Assembly: GCA_014607495.2 (NCBI GenBank)
Contig: CP053172.1
Location: 2,556,888 to 2,620,887, forward strand
Direction of reading: 5' to 3'
From: Carposina sasakii
Lineage: Eukaryota > Arthropoda > Insecta > Lepidoptera > Carposinidae
Length of the DNA: 64,000 nucleotides
Below are positions 41,330-50,600 of this stretch, one piece after another; the stretch's first letter is position 1; every line of letters begins with the position of its first letter. The notes under the pieces are model-generated. The model did not search any database, was not told the origin of the DNA, and saw only the letters and a program-made list of their open reading frames with translations. A program made the translations under genes and the position numbers.

Positions 41330-42656
41330 CGAGGCGCGTTCGTAAAATAAGTTCCGCAAAGCTCCGCAGCCTCAAGGAGCGCTGTTAATCGAGACCTCGC
41401 GCCGCTGGTTTGTAGGCTGGTTCCCCACTCCAATTCCTCCCCCGGGCGACTTCGCTTCGACGCTCAGTCTTGGCTCAGCAGCCGTTAGCTATGGATGTCC
41501 CTCTTGCGTCTCCCGCCAGCTGCGAATTGCGGTCGGTGATTCGATTTTTGGCTGCAAAGCAAATGTCTGCGAAGGATATTCACTCCGAACTTTGTGCAGT
41601 GTACGGAGATGACTGCATGAGCGAAGGAATGGTTCGAAGATGGGTGAGAGACTTCAAAAACGGACGAACCGACGTTCACGACGAGCAGCGCGCCGGGCGG
41701 CCGTCGGTATCGGACGAAACAATCGCCAAAGTCGAAGCAAGAATGCTGGAAGATCGACGGGTGACGCTTGAAGAGCTGTCCGAATTGATTCCCGATGTCA
41801 GCAAAACGACAATTTACAAGATTTTGACGGAACATTTGGGTTATTCCAAGGTGTGCGCAAGGTGGGTGCCGAAAAGGCTCACAAAAGACCACAAGCAGCA
41901 ACGGGTTGCAGCGTCCCACGAGTTTCTTCAGCGCCACGAAGCCGAAGGAGACGAATTTTTGGACTCAATTGTAACGGGTGATGAGACTTGGGTCCATTAC
42001 ACCACACCCGAGACAAAGGAAAAGTCCCGTCAGTGGCGTCACTCAAGTTCACCGAAACCTCAAAAGTTCAAGCAAACACTCTGCCGGAAAACTTATGGCA
42101 AGCGTGTTTTGGGACCGTAAAGGGGTGTTGCTGTGTGATTTCATGCCTCGCGGGACAACAATTAACGCAGACAGGTACTGCGAGACATTGAGGAAACTTC
42201 GACGAGCGATACAGAACAAAAGAAGGGGTAGGCTGACGAAGGGCGTTCGTCTGCACCATGACAACGCTCGACCTCACACCGCCCGCTCAACAACAGCCCT
42301 TATCGAAGAATTTGGATGGGAAACCGTCACTCAACCGCCGTACAGCCCGGACGTAGCCCCGAGTGACTTCCATCTTTTTCCGGAACTCAAGAAACACTTG
42401 GGTGGAACAGACTTCAACACCGACGAGGAGGTGCAAGAAGCAGTTCTCAACTTTTTGCGCAGCCAGGCGGGGGAGTTCTACGACTCTGGAATTACAAAAT
42501 GGGCGGCCCGATGGCAAAAGTGCATTGATCGAAATGGCGAATACGTAGAAAAATAGCAAATTGTCCAAGCTTTTCAAAAATGTACCATTTATGGCAATTA
42601 AACCTGTTTTTCTATGTCAAAAAACTCTGCGGAACTTATTTTACGAACGCGCCTCG
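41330..42656 (+). mobile_element. Mariner (DD34D) transposon, nearly intact
   Basis: Perfect-looking inverted repeats of about 30 bp (CGAGGCGCGTTCGTAAAATA then AGTTCCGCA, and its complement at the right) are flanked by TA on both sides. The length, 1327 bp, is standard for a mariner. Confidence 0.9.
41491..42556 (+). pseudogene. Mariner DD34D transposase with one 2-nt deletion
   Basis: ATG at 41491 (MDVPLASPAS). The N-terminus has the paired helix-turn-helix DNA-binding region of mariners, with CMSEGMVRRWVRDF and DEQRAGRPS. Catalytic motifs are VTGDETWVHY (first Asp), HHDNARPHTA (second) and YSPDVAPSDFHLF (third), with 34 residues between the last two, hence DD34D. The frame changes near 42077-42083, where a CT-repeat (CTCT) appears one CT short. 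Upstream the frame reads KPQKFKQTL and downstream AGKLMASVFWDRKGVLL. The stop is at 42554-42556. Apart from this slip every motif is present. Residue choice at the catalytic sites is normal, so inactivation looks recent. Confidence 0.85.
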
Positions 42657-42904
42657 TACTCGTAAATATACCAATTTACATTCTAGGTCTTTAGGATCAC
42701 GGACAATATCACAATGGCTAAGACCATCCTTTTATATTTTGTAAATGTGTAATGTAAATTGTGCAAATTTTATGTTACCTATTTTTAGGCCAATACAAAT
42801 TCCATTGGGTTCTCTGCAATTATTCCTACTTTTCTTTAGAAACGGATAATCTAATCTTTACTTATTAATTATTATGTATCCACCATAAAAATTAGCTGTT
42901 TAAA

Positions 42905-43260
42905 AGAACTCAGTTGACCTTCAAAAATGCAAGCATTACATTGATTCACGTTTATGCTACTTAGCAATACTAGGCATTTCCTTACTAGTTAAAAGTGCTA
43001 TTAAATAACGAAGGGCACTAAAAACAGCCCAAAGCTGTAGAATGGAATTACGATGCATTATAATATTACAAGTTTATGCTATTATGCAGCATTAGGCATT
43101 ATCTTACCTGTAGACCCTTAGACATCAAAAACAGCTAAAAGCTGTATGGCATTTACATGACATAATGGTTTATGTTTATGTTACTAAATAGCATTGAGCA
43201 TTTATATCCTACTTAAAAATGCAATTGTAGAGCCAAATGTACTAAAAACAGCTGAAAGCT
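42905..43260 (+). repeat. Degenerate tandem repeat, about 110-bp period, three units
   Basis: ACTAAAAACAGC-AAAGCTG recurs at about 43018, 43125 and 43240, with GTTTATG-TACT and AGCA-T-GGCATT elements between. It lies directly before, and partly within, the hAT fragment. Confidence 0.5.
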
Positions 43261-43772
43261 GCAAAGCTGCTTTGTGTATTGATGCACTAAAACTACAGGC
43301 ATTACAAAATCATTTTGATATGCCATTATCCACCCCTTATGACCAGCCGAATTCGCAGTTTAAAAAATTTCTACATTTAGATATCCATAAGATCCTACAC
43401 CTCAGCCAAACTCGATGGCTTTCACTGATGGCTGTAATACAGCGAATGCTCGAACAGTGGGATGCTCTTCGATTGTATTTTGATGAACAATGGGTGTCTC
43501 ATCGGCTGAGAAATTCAGAAAATATTCAAATTTATCTAAATGACCCTACATTTAAGGGATATTATATGTTTTTGGAATGGGTGCTGCTAAAAATAACGAC
43601 GATGAATACTTTCTTTCAATCGGATAAAGTCATTATAACGAAAATGTACGATAAAATGAAATTGGCGTATAAAGAAATACTGCTGATATACTGCCGACAT
43701 AATTATGTCAACAACTCTGACATAGCATTTAGTGCCGTTAAATTCAATTTATCTGGGAGTGCCTTTAAGTAA
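43194..43772 (+). pseudogene. hAT-type transposase fragment
   Basis: The frame reads FLHLDIHKILHLSQTRWLSL, MLEQWDALRLYFDEQW, FKGYYMFLEWVLLKITTMN and FFQSDKVIITKMYDKM. This block is typical of hAT-derived proteins found in arthropods, in which TRWLS is followed by a helical region before the C-terminal dimerisation segment. The N-terminal BED finger and the hATC end are absent, and the frame stops at 43772. The first 50 codons fall in the tandem repeat and are unlikely to be part of the protein. Confidence 0.55.
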
Positions 43773-44274
43773 CCACCTCGCAAAAGCAGAAATTGCTGCA
43801 AGGCCTGAGATGGTCAAGAATTTTAAATTGAACTGCCGTAAATTTCTAATAAAAGCTTGCTGCGAAATAAGGCAAAGATAACTAGCGATAATTTAAGGTC
43901 ATGAAATTCGTCTAATTTGATAGACAAAAACATGCCAAATTGCCGCCATTTATAATTTTATTTTTTAAATTTGATGCGTATTACAAAAAAATGTATCTTT
44001 CCACTGGGATGTCCCAGAAAGTTGAAAATAACGCTGGTTATGAGTTAAAAACTAATTTTAAGAGGCTAGTTTTTGCGATAAGACACAAAAACTTGAAAAA
44101 TAGAAAAAAAAATGAGCTGAAATTCGCCGAACTAGCATTATTAATATTTTAAAGATAATAATTTTGCATCAATCGTGTATGCTGATTGATAGGCCATATT
44201 ATTAGCTCACAACCAGCGTTATTTTCAACTTTCTGGGACATCCCAGTGGAAAGATACAAATTTTTTTCGTAATA

Positions 44275-46869
44275 GGGGAGAGTAGGGTAATGGGAGTCAG
44301 CGGGCAATGGGAGTCACCCTCACCACCACGAAAGACTACATGGGACCGACGCGTAAACAGTGTTCTCAGCCCCCGCTTCGGGCCCCCGCGCAGCCACGAA
44401 CGGTTCGCGCCAGTCGACCAATGCGCCACTGAGAAACGATCGTGTTTTGTTTTTGCGCTCCGCTGATGTAATTTTATTGTATTTAAATGCAAATTAGAAG
44501 GTAAGTGCCAAATATCTTGCAGTATGCGATTATGACATTTACACTTACTTAGTTAGACGTTTTAAATTGTGATGTGCAGTTCAGATTATATCAGTGTATT
44601 AAAGATTTTTTTTATTTTTATTTTTTACTCATTAGTGTAGTTGTGGGAAATGAGAGTCAGGTGACTCCCATTACCCGCAAGTGATTACTATTGCCCACAA
44701 CTGTGCGTTACTGTTGTTAATCATGTTTTTATTATTTCTTTCTAGATGCCGAAAGTACAAGTCAGGACAACTGATAAGGCTTCCTGGTCTTCTGATAGCC
44801 TAGATAAAGCGATACAGCTCGTTGATGGCGGTTCTTCTATAAGAAATGCTGCTAAAGTAATGGGAATCCCTTTTTCAAGCCTTCAGAAGAGAATAAAAAA
44901 AGGTTCTACCTTAGGACCACATCTAGGACGATTCACTGTCTTTAGTCCTGAGGCAGAAGCCGAACTAGCGAACTTAGTGAAGAAAATGGCAAATATTTTC
45001 TATGGTTGCACTGCTAATCAAATCAGAAAAGTCGCTTTCGAATATGCTGAAAAATTAAATTTGAAGCACAATTTTAATCAAGCTTCAAAAATGGCTGGAC
45101 GCGATTGGTTGCTTGCTTTTATGGCTAGAAACAACATTTCTGTTAGAAAACCGGAGGCGACCAGCATAAAAAGAATCACGGCCTTTAACAAAACAGAGGT
45201 AAGTCTGTTCTTTGAGCTACTTGGGCAGATGATGGAAAAGCACAGATTCATTGCAAAAAATATTTATAATTGCGATGAAACCGGTATTTCAACGGTTCAA
45301 ACACCGGGAAAAAATTTAGCTGCAAGAGGACAAAAGAGAGTAGGATCTATCACCAGTTGGGAGAGAGGAAAAAACATCACCTTGTTGTGTGCTATGAGCA
45401 GTGCTGGGGGGTACATTCCACCTATGTTTATCTTCCCTAGGAAAAGGATGACTCCTCTACTTGAGAAGGATGGTCCAGCAGGCGCGCTTTACAAATGTTC
45501 TGACAACGGTTGGATCAACGAGCATCTCTTTCTTGAATGGTTAGCGCATTTTAAAGAGCACGCTAAACCGTCTACAGATGAACCCATCCTTTTAATACTA
45601 GACAACCATGCTAGTCACATTTCTCTTTCCGTCTACGAATATTGCAAGTCCAACCACATTCATATGTTGTCTCTGCCACCACACACGTCTCATAGAATGC
45701 AGCCCCTTGACGTTTCTTTTTTTGGCCCACTCAAAATGGCCTACAAAAAAGAATGTGACTTGTTTTTAAAAAGCCATCTAGCAGAAAAGATAACCCTTTA
45801 CGACGTAGCATCCTTGGTGAGGAAGGCGTTTAATAATGTTGCTTCTATTAGTAAAGGAGAATCGGGGTTTAGATCAACTGGAATATTTCCACTAAATCCG
45901 GAGGTATTCACAGAAGAAGATTTTCTCGTTGCAGAAACTCTCCAATCTGAGACCGTTGTAATCCAAGACTGCAATGAATCTCTCGCAGCTACCTGTGTGA
46001 TTCCCAGCACATCAAAAGAAGACTCACCAGTTCCGAGCACGTCAACACAAATTGTTTCACCAGATCTTATGATGTCTAACCAAGAAGTCCCACTTGATTC
46101 TGAATCAGATGTTGTACCACAAGTTCCTGGCACGACTAACCAATATAGTATATTGCAGAATTTAATAAAAATGCCAGAGAAAGCATCTGCTATTAAAACA
46201 AGACAGGGCCGAAAGAAGCAACACGCTACAATTTTAACTTCAACGCCACTCAAAGAAAATCTGCTAGAAAAGGAAATTAATAAAATGAAAAAAAAAGGAG
46301 GTAAAGGAAAAGAGAAGACAAGGAAAGGCAAAGGACAAGGAAAAAAGACTAAAGTACAGAAGAAGGGTCCTGAAAAGGCAAAGCGCCAAGTATTACAAGA
46401 ACAGAACGAAACTTCTGTATCAGATATTGGCACTGACGACTTATGCCAGGACGATGAGGATGATGACGCAGAAGATGCTGGAAACAGATGCCTAGTATGC
46501 GACGAATTCGGAAGAAACAACGAGATTTGGTACAGGTGTACCTCGTGTGGACTATGGGCTCACGCGGAGTGCACTTGATGGGAGTCAGCTAAAGGTTATG
46601 TTTGCGATGTATGCTAGATTTTATTTGACTCCGATTGCCCCCAGGGTGATTACCCCCATTACCCCTACGTTGGTGTAATGGGAGTCAAATCTGTTTTTTT
46701 TTTAACTTTTATAATTTCCAAAGTTGATTGCCAAAGTGACTGAAATTGATCTCTAATGATAGTTTAATAAGTAAATTATGTTTACAGGCGGTTGCAATAA
46801 ATACTTTCTTTTTAAATAAATTTTTATTTGAGTTCTCGCTTAAGTGACCCCCATTACCCTCTTTTACCC
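44275..46869 (+). mobile_element. Pogo-type transposon, almost intact
   Basis: Left end GGGGAGAGTAGGGTAATGGG and the complement of the right end GGGTAAAAGAGGGTAATGGG align over about 24 bp. TA flanks both sides (44273-44274 and 46870-46871) and one TA remains when the element is removed from the foldback arm. The element is 2595 bp with one gene. The core motif GGTAATGGGAGTCA appears several times, at both ends and before the gene. Confidence 0.85.
44746..46578 (+). CDS. Pogo-family transposase with C-terminal PHD finger
   Basis: A single open frame of 610 residues begins at the ATG that directly follows an AG acceptor (TTTCTTTCTAG); a 5'-untranslated exon probably ends at the GTAAGT at 44501. 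Residues 10-55 form the CENP-B/Psq-type helix-turn-helix (SIRNAAKVMGIPFSSLQKRI). The DDE domain has NCDETG (Asp177), [10 protein letters not shown] (Asp286) and [10 protein letters not shown] (Asp322), a DD35D triad, all intact. A Lys-rich basic stretch (515-555) and an acidic stretch precede a PHD-like zinc finger (582-610: CLVC, YRCTSC, WAHAEC). A TGA at 46576-46578 replaces the Gly codon of the second copy and removes the last CxxC of the finger. The finger suggests chromatin reading, as proposed for other transposase-PHD fusions. The transposase core could still be active. Confidence 0.9.
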   Translation: MPKVQVRTTDKASWSSDSLDKAIQLVDGGSSIRNAAKVMGIPFSSLQKRIKKGSTLGPHLGRFTVFSPEAEAELANLVKKMANIFYGCTANQIRKVAFEYAEKLNLKHNFNQASKMAGRDWLLAFMARNNISVRKPEATSIKRITAFNKTEVSLFFELLGQMMEKHRFIAKNIYNCDETGISTVQTPGKNLAARGQKRVGSITSWERGKNITLLCAMSSAGGYIPPMFIFPRKRMTPLLEKDGPAGALYKCSDNGWINEHLFLEWLAHFKEHAKPSTDEPILLILDNHASHISLSVYEYCKSNHIHMLSLPPHTSHRMQPLDVSFFGPLKMAYKKECDLFLKSHLAEKITLYDVASLVRKAFNNVASISKGESGFRSTGIFPLNPEVFTEEDFLVAETLQSETVVIQDCNESLAATCVIPSTSKEDSPVPSTSTQIVSPDLMMSNQEVPLDSESDVVPQVPGTTNQYSILQNLIKMPEKASAIKTRQGRKKQHATILTSTPLKENLLEKEINKMKKKGGKGKEKTRKGKGQGKKTKVQKKGPEKAKRQVLQEQNETSVSDIGTDDLCQDDEDDDAEDAGNRCLVCDEFGRNNEIWYRCTSCGLWAHAECT

Positions 46870-47342
46870 TACGCATAGAATTTAAAATATAAAATTATAA
46901 ATGGCGGCAATTTGGAGGGGGGTGAAGATGGACCCCCCCTTTGGCATGTTTTTGTCGATGAAATTAGACGAATTTCATGCCCTTAAATTATCGCTAATCA
47001 AAACCCGCCCACACTGTATAAATACAAAAATTTGTATAACTGATTATTAAATATGATGCAAATCGACATCGTACTCATAAACTTGTATTTGGCTCTCTTT
47101 TACTAACCTATAATTTTACGAGTAAAAAAGAGACAACAATATGTTGATTTAAACGAAATTTGGCTATGCACACATAGGCAACGTTGCGTAATACACAAAT
47201 GCGGCCAAATCCCGGCCATTATGAAACCCTCATTACGGTAGGTGACCTGTCAGTGAGGATTGTTCTGTGTGAAAGAATATTTCCGAGGTTTATTGACATT
47301 ATTTTAGTTTAAGTGCAATTCATTTGAAAATTAAACAAGAAG

Positions 47343-47416
47343 ATGTCGCCAAGGTGCCATGTAATTGGGTGCGTGAACGCAAAAGGAGCCAAACAAGCTG
47401 GCGTAACATTTCATCC
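47343..47416 (+). CDS. THAP-domain first exon
   Basis: ATG at 47343 opens MSPRCHVIGCVNAKGAKQAG then VTFHP, the start of a THAP zinc finger (C-x4-C spacing and the FHP motif), and is followed at once by a GTACGT donor. The sequence before it looks like a 5' leader. THAP domains occur in P-element-like transposases and in many host DNA-binding proteins. No second exon with the CxxH half could be found in the next kilobase, so this is either a relic or a gene whose next exon is distant. Confidence 0.5.
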
Positions 47417-47775
47417 GTACGTATCAGATATTTGATAAAAATATCTATGTATTTTAAAATATACAAATGGGTTTCGTCTTTTATCGTGATATTTCGTCAC
47501 ATTTTCTCATCGTTTTCCTGTATTTTTAATTACTTCGCTCTGAAATTGTATCTAATTGTTTTTATGAAAAATAGTGCTGTGACGATAGTTCTATATCGTA
47601 GTCCTGTATCGATAATTTTGCATGCGACATAAAGCCTTGAAATGAAACATTATATTTAATTTCTATTTTGCCCACCTTTGTGTCAGGCACGATAGTTGTA
47701 ATTTTTCCAGTTCGGAGACGTTTTATGAGACTTAACTAACCCTTAATTCGACGTTGTATACTATTTTATACGTAT

Positions 47776-48097
47776 TGTTACGGCGCTCGTTAGCACCATC
47801 TAGTGGTCAAGTGGAGGCATTAGACACGAACGTGAAGACAGCAGCAGCGCGCCGGCTCAAACTTCATACATACGTTTTTTTTTCTTATAATTTGTCAATT
47901 CGATTCGTTGAACTCTGTACTACCGATCAATATACGTTTTAAATTCAAAATTTAATAAAATCATTTATTGAAGAGTTCCTACCTTTTTAGCTAATCAGGC
48001 TAAAACATTGGTCCTTCGAGCCGGATCTAACGGCGCTAACGATAATAAAATCATTTATTGAAGAGTTCCTACCTTTTTAGCTAATCAGGCTAAAACA
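47776..48097 (+). mobile_element. Collapsed BEL/Pao-type LTR element
   Basis: TGTTACGGCGCTCG at 47776 begins an LTR that ends AATCAGGCTAAAACA at 48007. It is followed by TTGGTCCTTCGAGCCGGATC, wording typical of the leader just after BEL/Pao LTRs. A second, partial LTR then follows, whose last 54 bp (48044-48097) repeat 47954-48007. GTAT flanks both ends (47772-47775 and 48098-48101). The whole internal gag-pol part has been lost. Confidence 0.65.
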
Positions 48098-48250
48098 GTA
48101 TACTTTAGAAAATTATTGCACACGTTCAAACAACAAATTTCCGAACAATTTTAGTTTTACGGAACTTGCAACACCTTATCTTATAAAGAAAAAAAAATTG
48201 ACGTCTATGGACATTGACAGCTATCAAATGTCATTAAAGTTTTAAACGAA

Positions 48251-50445
48251 ATGGAGCGTTGGCGAAACGCGTCGGTAAGTTAATATATTTTTTAAAACTT
48301 TTCCAAGTTTTATCCACATATGCATATTTGTATAATATTTACAGATAATTCAGTGACACTAACAAATAATATTTTGCATGTATTTATGGTTGCATCCTAC
48401 TTATAACTGAGTGTAAAGTATTTGTATAGCCCATTTAACATTTCGGTATGGTCAGAAATGTTTTGATACTACAATATGTACAGAGGGCTATACATTTCCA
48501 TATGATTAGAAATGTTCCATGGTCATGAATAAATAATAAAAAAAAAATGATTAGAAATGTTTTTTATACTTTAATATGTATAGAGGATTATACATTTCTC
48601 GATGTTTACAAACAAAAATTTTACCTTTATTTATGAGTTTTTTATATAATTTTGTTTTATTTTGTGTTATAAAAATTGGCTAAACTGTTTTAAAGTTATT
48701 AACTTTTATAAAATGGGGTAGGGATTTTAAAGGCATGGGTTGTTTTTATTTGCATTTTGAATTTAATACTTGTTACATTGCATGTTGTTATGGTGGAGGT
48801 TTTGCATGTTGTTTCTTTGCTTTGTTCTAGCGTTATGCTACAACAGCACGAACACAAAAAATTCTTGCGCTCATTCTACCAAGTGGTGGAAACTCAGATG
48901 GTAGTGGCGAATCATCCCAAGAGGACGATGAAGAGATTTTATTCCGAGGTTCAGAGAATATCATAGAATCTCATGTTTCGTCAGATGCTCCGTCTTTAGA
49001 TCCCGAAATTGTCGCTATGCATTTGTTATCTTGTGAAGACGAAGATAGTATATTAAATAATTCAGTAAAAAACCACCATCCATCTCCATCTATTTTGCAA
49101 CAAGATGAAAATTTAGACCAAAACTGTTCATCTCCATCATTCTTATCTTTGATACGTGAAATCCCCTCAGTACCGTTACCATCGAACCTCACGATAAACT
49201 CATTAGAACCTTTTCTTCTCCTGCTTTACCATCGACATCAAGCATCGACAATCCATCGCCATCTACTAGTGGTTTGATCCAGCGCCGTGCAAAGCGAACT
49301 TCAAATATACATAATTTGAAAACTAGACCACTGGCCCAAAAAAAATCTAAAGGAAAAACACCAGTCATATACAAATGGAAGAAAGGCCACTTCCAACACA
49401 GAGCAGAGATTCCTGAAGACTACTTTCAAAACCAAATACCTAATGATAAATCTGCATTACAATATTTCTTAGACTTTTTTTCAGAAGATATAATAGATTC
49501 CATTGTTTATTATACCAACCTCTACTGTGTTCAAGAAACAGGGCGGTCCATAGTCGTGACGTGACGTATGAGATACGAAATTTTATCGCTATAGAGCTAA
49601 TGATGGGAATTATCAAAGCTCCTTCGTATTTGGACTATTGGGCTGCTAGAACTCGATGCTCCTTTATAGCTGATACCATGCCCTTAAAACGCTATGAACA
49701 AATACGAAGATATATTCATTTCGCTGATAACATCCAATTAGATAATGATCCATTTTTCAAAATAAGGCCTTTTATAGAAAGCGTTAGACAGAACTGATTA
49801 AAGGTCGAGGAAGAAAACCGCTATAGTATCGACGAAATGATAATACCCTATAAAGGTAAAAAGGCAGGGAAATACAATCCACAAAAACATAGGAAGTGGG
49901 GGTTTAAAAACATTGTCCGCGCAGGAGACATCGGTGGAGATCGGATAGGAGACAATGGTATGATAACAAGTGTGTTACATTAATTAGTTCATATGTTGAT
50001 CCTTAGATATGACAAAACTAGCAGGAGCAAGGTTCTAGTTAATTTTCCGCAAATAGTTAAGCATTATAACTCACACATGGGTGGAGTGGATCTTGCGGAT
50101 ATGCTTATTGAATTATATCGCACGGAAATGAAATATCCATATTTTTACAAATGATATATGCATCAACAACGCTTGGCTAACGTACAAAAGAGATCGTAAA
50201 AGAATCGGGACTAAAGCAAAGATTCAAACATTTCCGCATCAATATCTAAAAGAAGTCGCCCATGTGATGAGATGACGTGCGATTTGATAATGTTGGCCAC
50301 AGTCAGGCTGGTACTTCCTATAGGCGTTGCAGATATTGCAAAAAGGGGAAAACCAATGTGTTTTGCACAAAATGCCAATTGAGGCTATGCTTCATACCAA
50401 ATAAAAGGAACTGTTTTATAACTACCATAATAAAAATTAATAATA
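48251..50445 (+). pseudogene. piggyBac-type transposase gene, decayed
   Basis: An eight-codon first exon (MERWRNAS, 48251-48274, donor GTAAGT) joins in phase 0 to 48831 (acceptor TTGTTCTAG), starting RYATTARTQKI. An acidic and Ser-rich N-terminus follows, then KKGHFQHRAEIPEDYF, FFSEDIIDSIVYYTNLY, LMMGIIKAPSYLDYW, KRYEQIRRYIHF, SIDEMIIPYKGKKAGKY and KWGFKNIVRAG. Past a gap come SRSKVLVNFPQIVKHYNSHM and GGVDLADML, and finally the cysteine-rich end CRYCKKGKTNVFCTKCQLRL then C. Defects: a frameshift near 49210, a 5-bp tandem duplication at about 49557-49566 (GTGAC twice), TGA at 49795-49797, several stops after 50150 and loss of the segment with the middle catalytic Asp. The domain order is that of PGBD/piggyBac proteins. 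The short first exon is an unusual feature. Confidence 0.75.
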
Positions 50446-50600
50446 AATATGTAAATATTTAAATTTTTTAGCTAATAATGTTTCATAATTGGTAAATTAG
50501 GTTCAATATTTTTTATCGTATCTTTACAAGTAAATACTTATTAAATATGGACTTTAAAAGTTTGTAAAAAAACCATATACTCTAATAAATTCTAATATTA

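Larger units (their letters stand above)
43883..47016. mobile_element. Foldback element, split by a pogo transposon
   Basis: The left arm (43883 onward: TAGCGATAATTTAAGG, GAAATTCGTCTAATTTGATA, ACAAAAACATGCC, CTTTCCACTGGGATGTCCCA) is matched, inverted, by 44160-44274 plus 46870-46996. The right tip CACACTG lies before TA at 47017-47018. The pogo element at 44275-46869 sits within the right arm at a TA. A diverged partial copy is at 58370-58629. Confidence 0.75.

Noticed and set aside
45798..46520. 240-codon minus-strand frame
   Set aside because: Antisense shadow of the pogo transposase, made of Ser/Phe from its Lys/Glu-rich tail.
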